Part shown: piece after piece, positions 1-12,094 of the stretch
Layout of the letters: every line of letters begins with the position of its first letter
How positions within the stretch are numbered: position 1 is the first letter of the stretch
Assembly: GCA_964017145.1 (NCBI GenBank)
Contig: OZ024843.1
Span: 2,595,001 to 2,659,000, forward strand
DNA length: 64,000 nucleotides
Reading direction: 5' to 3'
From: Agrocybe praecox
Lineage: Eukaryota; Basidiomycota; Agaricomycetes; Agaricales; Agrocybaceae
Made by a program: the position numbers and the translations under genes
The notes under the pieces: model-generated
Told to the model about the DNA's origin: nothing
Database searches by the model: none
Seen by the model: only the letters and a program-made list of their open reading frames with translations

Positions 1-3000
1 AACTTACAAAATACAATACGCTGCTCCGTCTCGTACAAGAACTACCATAAGCGGCGAAAAAATTCGAGCTCTACCACCACTTATGGCAGGGTTTAACTGC
101 CTGCGGCCTTCAGCCCACGACTGATAGCATGCTACAATAGTCAAGAGCAAATAACTTCCTGCCATTATTTGTGTAATGGTGAGAATTGAAGAACAAATGA
201 AGTTATGTGGTGATCCACAAACCGGCGACGACCATGACACAGATCCTATATTGTTCGGTCAAATATGAGTGATAAGGCACAAGTAGAAATATCCACGAAG
301 AAAGGATGGATATACGAACCAAGGGGGCAGCGTCTGGCTAGACGCCATAGGCGTATTGACACATCCTCGCAGGGGTAGCCCTTTCTTAGAAGCAATGTAT
401 GCTGTCTTGGAAAGGGCAATACCAACTACGATTGTATTGTACGTTTGTGACTATAACAATTAGGATATCAGGCTTTAGAATACGAGGGGTGGATTTTGAT
501 AAGGAAATGAGACGTACTGTAATGTACACTGAAAAGAACTTTATCAACAAGGTTGCCGCGATTATTTTAGAAGAGTTATCATTCCAGACCTGTGTTCAAG
601 AATATCAAGCATCTAGTCACTAAAGATCCACAAAATTTTAGCATTTTCCTTATCCTAACTTTAGAACAATGATCGTGGAAGTACCGTGTATGTTTTGGTT
701 GAACATAGCATGTATACGCAGGGCCAAAATTATGTTCACGAGAATGGCGAATAGATACCCTCCGCCTCTGGTATCAACTCAATCGTGAGTTAGCCCGACA
801 AATGTTTGGAATGACCTACAAAGTAACGGTGAACCACCAGAAAAGGCGACATCTGCGATTAATCATATTAATCATAGAGTAACACGACGAAGACATGAGT
901 ATAAACCTCTAAATTTGATTAATAATTGAATACATTAGACAATGACATCACGGCACTCCAGTTGTGTGCGTACCGTTAACGATAATTGAATTGTCCCAAA
1001 GGCTTTTGAACAGATGTTTTGTTAGAATTTCATGGAGTTTCAGGCCCTTTCCAAACGAACCTACAGCGTCAACTCTGGTCGAGAATTTCAGATTAGCGTA
1101 AGGATCGAAATACTCTAGGTTCTTAAAATTTACTGACGTTATAACAAAAAGGCTCCAGTACCTGATAAACAGGTACAGGAACTTTGGAGCACTAGCTTTG
1201 GAGCTGAAACGGATGCTTGGTCAAAAACTGTTTTCAAGAATATAGAGATATAATAAAAGGACCTCCAGATATGCTTGGCCTATATTAAGGTGATAAAAGA
1301 CATATTGAGCTTGTCAAAAAAAAAAACCTGTAAGAGATGTGGACTGACCTCTTCAGATACATTCGACAAGGTGTCGCACCATAATAATGTTGCAACCGCC
1401 ACTGTGTTATATGTGTAATCCCAACGGTAATTCGACTCGAAAGTATTACTTACCCCAGACGTAAGAACTCGCCTTATTCTGGCGAAGAATGTCCAAAATG
1501 TTCAAGTTTGCGGGAAAGCTCATGGAAGGGAGTGTGATGAGACCTTAATAGTAGGCTTGGCGTAGAGGATTAAAAGAAGGAGGGGGATTTGAAATGAGGT
1601 AGAGAGAGTATGCCCCATATCTTGAACTCATAAGTAAAACCCTACTGTCAAAACTGCCAGCGTAATGATTCATTGGGAAATGACCCTGAGCGAACAGCCA
1701 TTTATTAGAAATAGTGTCCTATAAAGCCCAACCCTTTAATCACACGGTATCCCGTTATGGCCTCTGAGACATCGCAATTATGGGGTTTAGATTCCGAAAC
1801 GATATCCAGATGGGAGAGTGATATGAAAAAGTGCCGGACTCATCCACTGGGCTGAAGAAAAATACCATGAGATAAATATAATGTCGACATGAAATCGTTT
1901 ATTTTCCTAGTAAATAATTAGACCTTGAGTGCAGGCGAAAGGAAGGGGCCATCTGTCTGGGACTCCCCGTCGCTGGCTGATACCTATTTTGGAGAACACA
2001 ACGCTACAGAACCCCTTTCAGCGCAGACAACGTCATACACATGAGTACCTTTCGCGGCAAGGCTAACGCCGCGGGCAAGTAATATATGTTCGCAATCTCG
2101 CGGTCGAACGGCAGATAAAAAGATGGGGAATGCCAAGGTCTGGGCCTAGTTTACTTCAAGTGAACCTGTTAAATACACGTATTAGACTCGTCTTCCATAG
2201 AAGATGGATTGCAAGTAATAAGAGAAACATAATGCATTTTATATAGAATGGGTAAATGTATGTAATCGAAAGCTCACAAGTCAAGGGATACCATCGTATT
2301 ACGAATGATCGTAGGGAATCAATTTCAGCTTATACCGGCGGCCGTCGTGTCTACTATTAATCTGTTTGAGGACTATTAACGAAAGTAAGTAATTGCAAAT
2401 CTAATATAGAAAATACACACCGGAGACAACCGTGACGTTGAATAAAAAGGAGGGTCGCCAAAAAGTACCGAGCCATTTTCAATTAAGTAAATTTAATTAA
2501 GGATAGACCTATGGTGCAACAGGACTAGTCACCGCATATTTTGTACAACGGAAATGGGGGTCCGAAAAATGGGTAATTTTCTTAATCCTCTAGACAAAAG
2601 CTTTCATTTGTCAATATGAATCGATCCTCTAGACAGAATTTCGATACGATAAAAACTGAGCGAGTTATTAGATTAGTTGTTGTTTTTTTTTTTTTGTCCA
2701 CCAAATTCGCTGTACAAAATATGCGGTGACTAATCCTGTTGCACCATAGGCTGCTCTCAAAGGGTAAACAGCAGATTCCAAAGGGTTCAAAATGAAAAGA
2801 CCGACAGCCTGTTTTCGTAGTGACGAAGCACTGAGGACCGGCGGGTGAGATGCTCATGATTGGTAATCACCTATTCAGGATCGAGCCCCATTTAGTAGCG
2901 CCTTTCGCGTGTCTTTCGAAAAAGTGCTCACAGATTTGAGGTCTATCATCATTCTGGAAAGGTTAACGACGAAAGATTCAAAATCGATATATCATATAAT

Positions 3001-3005
3001 CTGGA
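1..3005. other. AT-rich gene-free stretch
   Basis: No open frame longer than about 90 codons with protein-like composition is visible on either strand. The stretch holds scattered homopolymer runs (a run of A near 1317 and a run of T near 2683), a small hairpin near 1155-1180 and the inverted-repeat element described separately at 2508-2750. I recognise no gene. It may be decayed intergenic DNA or transposon debris. Confidence 0.6.
2508..2750. repeat. Inverted-repeat (MITE-like) element
   Basis: The 39-bp arm at 2508-2546 is the reverse complement of 2712-2750 with a single mismatch. Weaker similarity extends about 14 bp further inward (roughly 10 of 14 positions). The loop has no coding frame and includes a direct repeat (ATCCTCTAGACA near 2584 and 2629) and a T-tract. 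The overall form fits a small non-autonomous inverted-repeat element, but no target-site duplication is evident at its borders, so the transposon label is inference. Confidence 0.6.
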
Positions 3006-4499
3006 ATGCGCGCAACACCGTTTCACCCATCTCTTCCTCCAAAACCACAGATCAATGAACAAATAAAACCTGACCTCCTCGAACCTAGCACAGAGCCTAT
3101 AGCGTCGACGTCTACATCGGCAACCACAACCACGTCCAACCAATCTAAACCTCTCTGTTCAAGCTGTCATGCCCAACCTGCCAAATACACCTGCCCAGGA
3201 TGCAGTACGCGCACCTGCTCTTTACCATGCTCGGTCTCGCACAAATCTACCACAGGATGCACTGGCGAGCGCAATAAAGCTGCATACGTCCCTATGAACC
3301 AATACACGTGGGGAAAGATGATGGATGATTATGTATTTTTGGAAGAAGTTGGACGGAAGGTCGGGGATGTGGGGAATGAGATTGTCAGAGGCGGACTTAT
3401 GGCTGGTGCAGGAGGGACAGATGGTGGAAGAGGCGGTGGTATGAGAGGAAGAGGGCGAGGGAGAGGAGGATATAATCTTGGAAATGGCAAGACGAAACGA
3501 GATATTCTGAAGATGCAACTCGACTTCAGAGACATCGACATCGACTTACTCCCTGCTGGAATGGAAAAGCGGAAAGCAAATCAATCTACATGGGACACAC
3601 AGTGCGTCTATTACATTTGTTGCATATTTTAAATTAACATTCAGGGAAATTGCAGGAACCAAACGGCTCTTCTAACCATCCAACTTAAATTCTACAAACC
3701 CAAAGATCCTCTGGCTCCCTCTTCTGAACCACGTCCACCCCCCTTCGTTGTTATAACCCACAAGAACGAATTCAAGACTCCCCTTCTCGACCTCATACGG
3801 TTACGGCTCCAAGAAAAGGACAAAACCTCCAAGAAAGATACACCAGCGTACCCAGAATGGGTCAAACGTCTCGTATTTCCAGATCCTGACGATCCTGAAT
3901 CATTTGTAAACCCACAATGTGTAATGCAGGCGCAATTAGATCCCCTGATAGCGCGGAGAACCAACACCAAAAGAGCTCATCACTCTTTAGACCCGACTCA
4001 GCCTTTGGTGACCCTTTTAAGGCAGAAGCGATTTGTCGAATATCCCACAATTGAAGTTTGGGATGTATTTCCAGGAGTTTTTGTTGACTCTATAGGGCTT
4101 CTACGGCAAGAGGAAGAAAGACCACTGAAGAAAAGAAAAATCAATCAAAAAGCAGGGGAAATAGCGATAGCAGGGCTTCTAGGGGGATATGGAAGTGAAG
4201 ACGAAGCGGACGAAGAGAAAAAGGAAGAGCCTAAAAACATGCTAGCAGCTCTGGGTGACTATGCTGAAAGCGACGAAAACGAGGGAGATAGCACCAACTT
4301 AGCGTACGGAGAAGAAGAGGAAGGTGCGGAGGGCGCAGACATGGAAGCACTAAACAGAGAAGATGAAGGCGAAGTAGAAGTGGATTCTGCGGTCCTTCTC
4401 GAACTAATGCGGGCAGCTCGTGGCGGAGAATGGACACTCGAAGCAGACGACGACGACGCAGTGGACTGGGGAGACATGGATGACGGTGAACTAGAATGA
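3006..4499 (+). CDS. BCD1: Box C/D snoRNA assembly protein BCD1 (HIT-type zinc finger)
   Basis: BCD1/ZNHIT6 is a nuclear factor needed for assembly and stability of box C/D snoRNPs. Two exons, 3006-3601 and 3656-4499, give 479 residues. The HIT zinc finger lies at about residues 51-85: CxxC, CxxC, CSLPC, a histidine and a final cysteine. It is followed by the family's characteristic YxxxxxYTW...DYVFLE segment. [13 protein letters not shown] stretch comes next. Across the splice the sequence WDTQNQTALLTIQLKFY matches the conserved BCD1 core, which fixes the acceptor at 3655 rather than the nearer AG at 3644 (that one runs into a stop). The C-terminus is strongly acidic. The gene converges on MED18, with 66 bp between the two stop codons. 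Confidence 0.9.
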
Positions 4500-4565
4500 G
4501 TTCACAGACTTTTGGACTCGCTCGCGTGTTCGAGCGCTGACAATTTTGATTTGACTGACGTGGAA

Positions 4566-5367
4566 TCATACATCTTTTCGACGCAAATCCAACAGGCCCT
4601 TCATAAGAAGTTGGATCTCCAGGACAGCGTTGATTGCGTGACTCAAGGGCGTTTCTTGGGTGTTTCGGATGGGATTGGCCGTTTTGACTTCGACCTCCCA
4701 CAGCGTATCCGCATGGGGTGGGATGGGGAGCTGCGTCTTAGAGTCAAGCTAAAGATCCGTTAGATTGACATTAGAACTTCGTCGTTATAGTAGCAGGCAT
4801 ACCATTTCTTGTTGGAACATCAGGATAAGGAGTGATCCTCTCCGGAATGCATAACCAGACCTGTAAATTTGTGACTTTTGACTGACCAAAATAAAATATT
4901 TAATGTGGTAGGTGTGGTGAACCGGAGCAAATCGACCTACACGTAACCTAGGGCAGCAGCAAAACTTAAAGCATCGCCGACAACTTGGCATGTAGTCCAT
5001 GGCCTCACAGTGGCTTCAGGATGGACACGAACTGACTCTGGCTTGAGATACGAGAAAAGCTCCCTAATAACGACAATTCACCGACACATGTTAAAATACG
5101 CTGCTTTTTCGCTCTGAAGTGGCTAGAAGCCAAAGAGATTACGCACCAAGAGGCTTTCGGCTCAGATATCTCCTTTCTAGCGCGCAGTAGCACAGGCTCG
5201 GTACCAGCATCCCGTTGTGTTTGCGCGTCAATTGGTTCGAAGACGACTTCTCTGCTTCTAAACGGCTGAGAGGATTCGCTGTGGACAGTGATTCGGTTTA
5301 GAATGGGCTTTAGATCTTTTGCGTTAAATTCTGCGACAAGTGCGACTTCGTACGAATGAGAAGACAT
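4566..5367 (-). CDS. MED18: Mediator complex subunit 18
   Basis: MED18 is a head-module subunit of the RNA polymerase II Mediator. Four exons (5367-5147, 5063-4941, 4860-4803, 4748-4566) splice to 194 residues, with all phases consistent. The N-terminal SYEVALVAEF segment, the LHSESxxPFxxREVVFEP motif and the EPVLLRARKE stretch are typical of the family. After splicing, the second half reads as SGYAFRRGSLLILMFQQEM and then WEVEVKT, which corresponds to the beta-barrel core, ending in a helix (LEIQLLMKGLLDLRRKDV). Only exon 1 is visible as a long frame; the rest is recovered by splicing. It is divergent from the serine-rich gene that starts at 5991. Confidence 0.9.
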
Positions 5368-5990
5368 GGTAAAAGATCAACGTTGTCGCGTCCCGTTATT
5401 GACGTATTGTTTGTGCCAGACCGGCCGGGTCCGATGCTTCAGTGTCGATATCTTCCACGATGCGTCAAAATACATCAAATAGTACATCACAGTGTCGATG
5501 AGTCGACAGACATGTGTACAATCTGTATGGAAGCACTCTGACAAGGATACGACCTGAGGTACAAATATGTATTTAATCGCGCCCTGAAGGGGCAGAGTAA
5601 GTAATCTAGTACTTTTTGAGAGCAAATTGAAGGCCTGACGCTTGAGGAGTCAGCTCAGCGCATAATACTCCACAACCCCGGGGTCGATGCGGCCGTATAT
5701 AATTATCTAGAATGTATACTAAGAGGTGTTATGGGGATGCTGAGGCCGACTTGAGAAGCGCCGGTGCTGAAACGGACAGCAACGGCAACGGCATGCCAGA
5801 CTGGTGTTTGACATCACTTGTTTCGCTATTGATTGATGTCCATGACTTGGCTGTGAACTACCACTACAGATGCTTCATTCTGTTCTACCATGACTGACAA
5901 TTCCAATTTCTCAGCCTATAACCACCCTACGACTTATAAATCACAGAGGTCTTTCCAGAGTAAGCCCTTCCCTTTCCCAATGTTCAAATC
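5368..5990. other. Divergent intergenic region
   Basis: This lies between the start codons of MED18 and the serine-rich CUE-like gene. Small open frames on both strands here have no recognisable motif. I see nothing else apart from the presumed 5' UTRs and promoters. The pyrimidine-rich stretch near 5966-5980, just before the 5991 ATG, is the usual fungal promoter/leader composition. Confidence 0.5.
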
Positions 5991-8900
5991 ATGAAAAGTC
6001 CCCTGAAGCGCCTGTCCTATGTTCTCGCGTTCATAGGCGACCGTGACTCCTCTCGTACCACCCCGACGCGTCCAAAGATTGCCAGGGAGGGTTCAGACTT
6101 TCTCCCTTCCTACTACGAGTCCTCTATTCCCAACGAAACCCAGGCAAAATTATATGCACGACCACCAACGACCTCAGATCGTGTTCACAATAGAAAGGCC
6201 TCAACAACCTCGATTACTTCCTCAGACTCCGAGTATTCGTATGATTCCGAAACGACCGATGCTAGAGGCACTGTATCGTCGTCGGAGACCTCCTCCAGCT
6301 TAACCAGGAGGTCAAGTGCGCCATCTAAGGGCGGTGCAGATAGAAGGAGAGTAGCCATCGTCCAAATGGATTCTGTGCGCGAAACAGGGACACCTAGAAC
6401 GTCGTCAGAAACAACCTCGTCGTACGGGACTGGCGCCAGCTCCATTCGTTCTCGACGCGGTCTTGATTCACAACTGGCCGGACTCGCCCTCGTCGCTCCT
6501 CCAGATGCCGCTCTCAGAACATTCACTCATCTTACACCACCATCAACGGCTCCAATTACGGCTGATTGCACGGCGCATCCTGACAAACAAGGCCATTACC
6601 GTTCTGCGTCTGAGAACCCTCCGGGGTCGTCTCGTGATACGGTTAGCGTGGGTACCTTGCAGGGTAACGGTTCAACTTCACATTTATCATTATCGTCCAA
6701 TAATACTACCGGGGTATCAACAACAAAGGGCACAAGGCCAGAAGACAAGGCCACTCGTTATCGCAAGAATGCACTGCGCGCAGAATCAGAATCAGCTTCT
6801 TGTTTAACAACCACCGCTTTCTTATCTTCCTCATCGCTATCGTCAATTCCGGACCAAAGTAAATCCAAAACAGATCGCAACAGTCGTAGTGGTAGTGGTC
6901 TTCTCTCCCCTCCGGACACCGCATATCCTTCAGCGCTAGCAATTGACATGTTTTCACCTATAATCACGCCCGAGATCGGAGAAAGCAAGGAGATTCACAT
7001 GCCAGTAGCGGGTCCGGTTGTTGTAAACCTTGACGGTCTGCAGTCCAGGAAAGCGGGAACGTGGAGGGGCGATAGTCCAGGAGCAGTTAGCTCTCATTCG
7101 CGTGGTACAAGCAGTAATTCGTATGCACCTTCGACAGTGTCGTCATATCTTCGCTACGAGCCTGGTGAGTTCCTTCGCCTTTTTAATGGCAGTATTCTTT
7201 CTCAGGCAGGTTAATAATTATGCTGCCATCTTTCTTCCACTTTTTTTTTACTTCCCCAGGTGTACACGCAACCGCTGGTCCCTTGCCTCCACCACCTAGG
7301 GCTATGTTCAATATTGATATATCTACACCTCCTCCTCCCCGCCCACCTCGACTCAACTCTCCAGTGCCACCACGTGCGGCTGCACGAAGTGACATAGAAT
7401 CTGTCAAGCAGGCTCTTCAGTTACCGCCGTCCGTCACCGCCGCCCTTGCAAAAAGGAAATCAGTGGCTGACCTGTCTAATAATGCCAAATTAACAATAAG
7501 CTCAGGTGACGGAAAAGACAAGCACGACGATCGTGATTGTCGAATAGATGTAGAAATCAAGGCGGATGAGTACGTGTTCCATTGATCATGCATGCATGTC
7601 AGATTTTCTTACCCTTACCTTATTCGGGTTCATTTTGATCTGTAGTTGCTCTTCGCATCTTTCACACTCGCCATCTGTCCATCGCAGAGAGGGTGCAACG
7701 GACGTACCGTCAATTCATCTATCAGAGTCTTCTTCATCGCCATCATCGACAGAATCCTCCTCTTCTCTTCCTACCTCAGAGTCTGCAGAACCGTTGAAGT
7801 CAGAAGACCTGGAACCCTCTACCGACAAAACATCTACTTCCCCAGTGCCTGAAGAACAACTGGCAGAAGACAAAGACGACTACGTCCCAAGCATGACCGT
7901 CATTGCAGAGACAACACCTCGATCGCAATCTCCGGATAGAATCGATCATAAGAAATTTGATCAATGGCTCAAGGAAAATCCCCTTATTGCACAACCGTTC
8001 AATGAGGCGCGACGAGCCGAAGCATTGCGTCGTGATTCATCAGAACAACAACGACGGTCTATGTCTCCATTGTCCCCAGATGTTACTGGTGAGGCGCCGA
8101 GCCCGCCGCCGAAAAGTCTCAGGAATAGCTTGACGCAAAACCTGAAACGTTTTTCTGCTCTTCCACGGACACCTTCTTTATCCTCTCGTTCAAGCCGGCT
8201 ATCGTCAGGAAGTACCCGATATTCGTCAAGAACTCCGTCACCTTCTCTCCATCGCCCAATTCAGCATGCTCCATTCAAGAAAATCATCGCAACGGACCCT
8301 GCTGCTCTCTTTTGCCATGAGGTTCACAGACAAACAACTACACTACAACGATGCGCCATTTATGCTGACAAGATTAACGAACTGTATATCCATGATTGTG
8401 GCCTTTCTGAGTGGGTGATGGAAACCAAAACTCGAGGTAACGCCCACCTTTTTTTCCTGCACCCTCATGTCTAACTAAAAATATGTTTCTATCTAATTAT
8501 AGGCCCAAATACCCATGCGAATAGGGGACCTTCGGCGAGACCATTTGTTACGCAGCCTCGACAATCATCTCGTTCCTCCACCTTTTCTGAGGTAACCTTT
8601 GCAATTCGACCGGATGCTACAGTAGCAACCGACCTGTTGCAAGGGGCTCACGGGGACATAACACCGGCGACCGTTGCATCCACTCTCCCATACCCATCTT
8701 TAGCCTTGAATCCACTGCGCAGCAATACCCAACCCGCACGGTCTAACTCGAGTGTCGGCAGCGGAACCCCACCTTCCATCCGTTCCTTGGTCTCCACGCC
8801 ATCGACCAAAAGCACTGGTTTCTTCGCTTCGCTAGGTCGCAAAGCCAGTCTTTCGACTAAACGAGACCGAGACCGTTTCCCTCCCCCCGGCAGTCTTAAC

Positions 8901-9359
8901 TCACACTCTTCTTCCTCTTCTTCTGGCCTCATGTCTCCTGTATCTGCGAGACTGGCAAACAAGAGCAATAACAATGGCATAAACCCAACAACGCTCAACA
9001 TCTCACGACCTATCAATATTACCAACCCACCATCTGTCCCTGGTGGCCCGCGTGCACCTCCTTATCGAGCACAACGGTCACAAACTTATACTAGCACCTT
9101 CTTGCCCAACACAACCCCCGAAATTGACCGTGACCAGGCTGTCGGTAGACGGCCTTCTTTGTTCAATATAACCTCCGATACCGTTATTGATATCCAAGCA
9201 GATCCTACTTTCACTCGTCAAGTTGACCAGCTGGCAGCTGTTTTACCCCATGCTGACAGGGACATTCTTGCCGGTTACCTACGACGTGCTGGACAGGATA
9301 TGCTCGCCATTGGACAGTATTTAGAGGATGAACGGATGGGGACTATCCGACGTCCTTGA
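5991..9359 (+). CDS. Large serine-rich protein with C-terminal CUE-like segment
   Basis: Four exons (5991-7164, 7260-7569, 7688-8436, 8503-9359) join in frame to 1,029 residues. Most of the protein is low-complexity, rich in Ser, Thr, Pro and Arg, with many SP/TP and RxxS sites, suggesting a disordered phosphoprotein. A short ordered-looking part in exon 3 (about residues 690-745) contains FCHEVHRQTTTLQRCAIYAD. The last 49 residues (FTRQVDQLAAVLPHADRDI...AIGQYLEDE) have the helix pattern of a CUE ubiquitin-binding domain. A role in ubiquitin-linked regulation is inference from that alone. I do not recognise a named orthologue. It converges on HEI10, 213 bp away. Confidence 0.75.
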
Positions 9360-9572
9360 TAAACTAACTTATACGCCTCGCTTTGAAATAAAACGCAATG
9401 ATTATAGCTTTCGTTCTTGTACTTGTGTTACTATATAGCCTCTCCAATCAGTTGGACTAGTATTCTCTTTATTTGTATTGGTCATCCCTGGATTATATGT
9501 CATAGACAGGTATTATTGTGTATATGAATCATTTTGTTAATAAACAACGTAACGACATGTTTATCCCTGATG

Positions 9573-11455
9573 TTATCGTATGATCGCTGGACGGAATCCT
9601 CTTGGTGCCCTTTGGTTCGTTGGAGGAGCAAACACTAATCAAAAGATTGCACCAGTTACGGCAAATGAGTACCTGTATGTGCAACACAAGTGATATGTCG
9701 ATTTTTCTGACCTTTTTGTGCTGTACGGACACCGTGTCCTGATTGGGCATTGGTGAACTGCCAGCCACCACTCGTGGAGATCGATGCTCGACTATGTTTT
9801 TGCATGTTCAACATTTGTTCCGCCTCGTTTGCGCTGCTCGAACGTTCTGATGTATTCCCTGCCACATAAGGCCGCTCTCCGTTGAAATTAGCGAATGGGT
9901 GACGATGTGAAATAGCCCTTGAATCTGGAATTTGCGGTCGGGGTTGGATCCATTCACCGGCTGCTTGTGGTTGATTAGATATAAAATTCCGGCCTTGCGT
10001 CCTCGGCACAAGTGGCGTTCGTTGGATCTAAATAAAGTTTAAACGGTACACTTGCTGGAAGAACATGCATAGCATACACCATTAGCCTCCATTCCTCCGA
10101 CGACTGCGTTTATATCGACATTATTACTGGCTGCTTGATTGATGTTGATAGGCCTTGGTTTGGGGCGTTGATCGTCTAGAAATTGATTCGGTGTAGTTCC
10201 TCCTCCTTCATTCGCTGAAGTTCCTCCAAACAAGGCCTTCCTTTTAATTTTATCCAATTGAACCTAAAGAACATGTATCAGTCTGGTCATTTAAAATCAA
10301 GATCATTACCTTCAGTTTAGCATACTCTCTATCTCGATCCTTACTAGCGTCCTGAAGCTCGCGAACCTTCCGGCGCTCAAGCTCAAGATCGCGCTCCAGT
10401 TCTCCACGAATTATTTAATATAATCATCTTTTATGTTTTGCAACCAACTCACCTTCTTTCTTATTGTTCAAGAGACTCAGTTCATTATTCGCTAAACATA
10501 ACAGTTACTCTTCGAACTCGTGATAGGATGATGGAGCAGACTGACCTTCCCGTACAACATTATCCAGTTGTTTCTGAAGCTGTGCATTTTTGTCATTTAA
10601 ATTTCGTACCACTGCCTGTTGGAATGTTCTTCAGGAGCAGTTATATCAGCCATGGGTTATGAGATGTTAAGATTTAAGAATTGACGTCTCTTGGTGAATC
10701 TGATATTGCCAGAATGAAATTGCTCTAGAAATGCTTTTGATGAGCGGCAGACAGCCAGAACATTCAGATAAGTACAGATCTAAATGCGTACCGACTGCAG
10801 ATCTCCAATATTGTTGAAGGCGAGAGACCCGACAAAACAGACTGAAAAGAGATGCATATGAAATCAAGAAGGTAGATATATGCGCACTCTTTCTACCGTT
10901 TTGTAATCGTTTGATGGGTGGAGTGAGCAGACCTAAACATTTTACCCCAAAGTCAAGTAATAAGCAGGAAAAGAGTTTGCTACAAGCGACTTACTACGAC
11001 ATCATCACTATCACCGTGGCTTTGTGAGTGCACGGACAATGAAAAAAAGGGACTTTATACGGTTCAGGCAAAGAGGTGTCACAAGCTTGTGAAGTATCTT
11101 AGTCCTGAATGATACGAATCGACAGAGCCCATACCTGGACAAAGGCGAGCCGCGTTGAAGAGTTCATTTGCACACTCGACTATACGAGAATTTCCTCGAT
11201 ATGAAACCCAGCTGGACAGAGATGACGAGAACCCAACTGCAAAATATATGCGAGCCTTAGGCAATCATGAAACTTAAATAAGTTGTCCGCCTGGCAATAA
11301 AGTTCCTCGGTGCATACACGTAGTCTGGAGTCACAGCATGAACTTAGCGCTCATATCTTATGGAGACATATCGCGTGAATTTGACTTACTACCACGGCTT
11401 TATCTGCAAGCGAGCGACGGCAGGATAATCGATTGCATCTCAGTTCAGAATCCAT
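9573..11455 (-). CDS. HEI10: HEI10/Zip3-type RING E3 ligase (meiotic crossover factor)
   Basis: HEI10 (CCNB1IP1 family) is a RING and coiled-coil protein that designates meiotic crossovers. I could splice 15 exons into 362 residues with consistent phases: 11455-11390, 11324-11318, 11255-11238, 11179-11135, 11085-11061, 11019-10995, 10932-10897, 10841-10792, 10724-10686, 10628-10546, 10491-10453, 10401-10310, 10263-10078, 10027-9712 and 9634-9573. The RING reads LRCNRLSCRRSL, TTCSHIFC, IECANELF, LCPAC, and is built from five small exons. A coiled coil follows (QKQLDNVVREANNELSLL ... YAKLKVQLDKIKRKALF), then a disordered tail ending RAPRGFRPAIIR. Exon 2 is only 7 nt. The donor after exon 9 (GTCAAT) is weak, so that junction is the least certain. 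Confidence 0.85.
11238..11255 (-). other. HEI10: 18-nt microexon of HEI10
   Basis: The exon supplies the last two bases of the Cys codon, then Ser-His-Ile-Phe-Cys, and the first base of Ile. It is bounded by a TAAG acceptor and a GTTGGG donor. It carries the His and one Cys ligand of the RING. Phase 1 at both ends agrees with its neighbours. Confidence 0.82.
11318..11324 (-). other. HEI10: 7-nt microexon of HEI10
   Basis: The coding-strand sequence ACTACGT is bounded by a CAG acceptor and a GTATGC donor. Inserted between exon 1 (ending AlaValVal, phase 0) and the 18-nt exon 11255-11238, it creates Thr-Thr-Cys, so the RING reads AVV-TTC-SHIFC. Without it the third zinc ligand is missing and the downstream frame is lost. 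Confidence 0.85.
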
Positions 11456-12094
11456 GGGCCTAAATATCCAAAAAATGATGTCGTGTAAGTGAGCGACGTG
11501 TTGATAACACAAGAACAACCCAATAAGGCTAATTACTAACGCCGACTTAAACAAAACCTGATAAGTCTGGCCATCATACATCATGCATCATATTTGATCC
11601 TCGACAAAAAAGGGGATTTATGTTCAAGGTTCCGTGACAAGGGGCCAGGCCCCTTATGTTAGGTGTGTATAAGAGCTACTCGAGGGCCAAAATGTTTGAA
11701 AGTATATTATCCCAATACCCTTATGTACTTAGTATAGACCCAATTTGGACCCAATGTATTCTTTGGTAACATCAATAATCACTCTTTTCAATTACTTCAG
11801 AATTCGGTCATGTTATTTTGTGCGCAGAAATATAAGATAAGATAATATGCATCGCTTTCTGTTATACAAATGCAAAAATACATATACTTTTGGTGTCACG
11901 GAAAATGATAGCAACGAACTGTCTCGAAGTACACCAGTAAAACCATTGAAAAGTGCTGTCTATGAGGATTTGAGCGTGTTGAATGAGGCGAACAACAAAG
12001 GTATTATATCGATATTATGCATAAGAATTAATAGAAAAGAGTGGTATCATCGCAAGGTAAACATAATGCAGCAGATATCTAGCAAATCCTGATC
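11456..12094. other. Intergenic: HEI10 promoter and KCS1 3' end
   Basis: Short frames here have no family resemblance. The visible structure is a perfect 17-bp palindrome at 11639-11655 (two 8-bp arms around one base), about 185 bp upstream of the HEI10 start codon. The sequence becomes AT-rich towards the KCS1 stop codon, consistent with a 3' UTR. Confidence 0.5.

Noticed and set aside
1155..1180. Small GTACCTG/CAGGTAC hairpin
   Set aside because: The 7-bp stem is short and isolated in AT-rich DNA with no gene nearby; chance is likely.
4512..4763. Plus-strand open frame downstream of BCD1
   Set aside because: It lies antisense to the last exon of MED18 and has no family motif; it is a shadow frame.
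11260..11384. HEI10 seemed to have a degenerate RING
   Set aside because: Trial splicing gave a Gly in place of a zinc Cys. A 7-nt plus an 18-nt exon restore TTC-SHIFC, so the apparent degeneration was an artefact of missing microexons.
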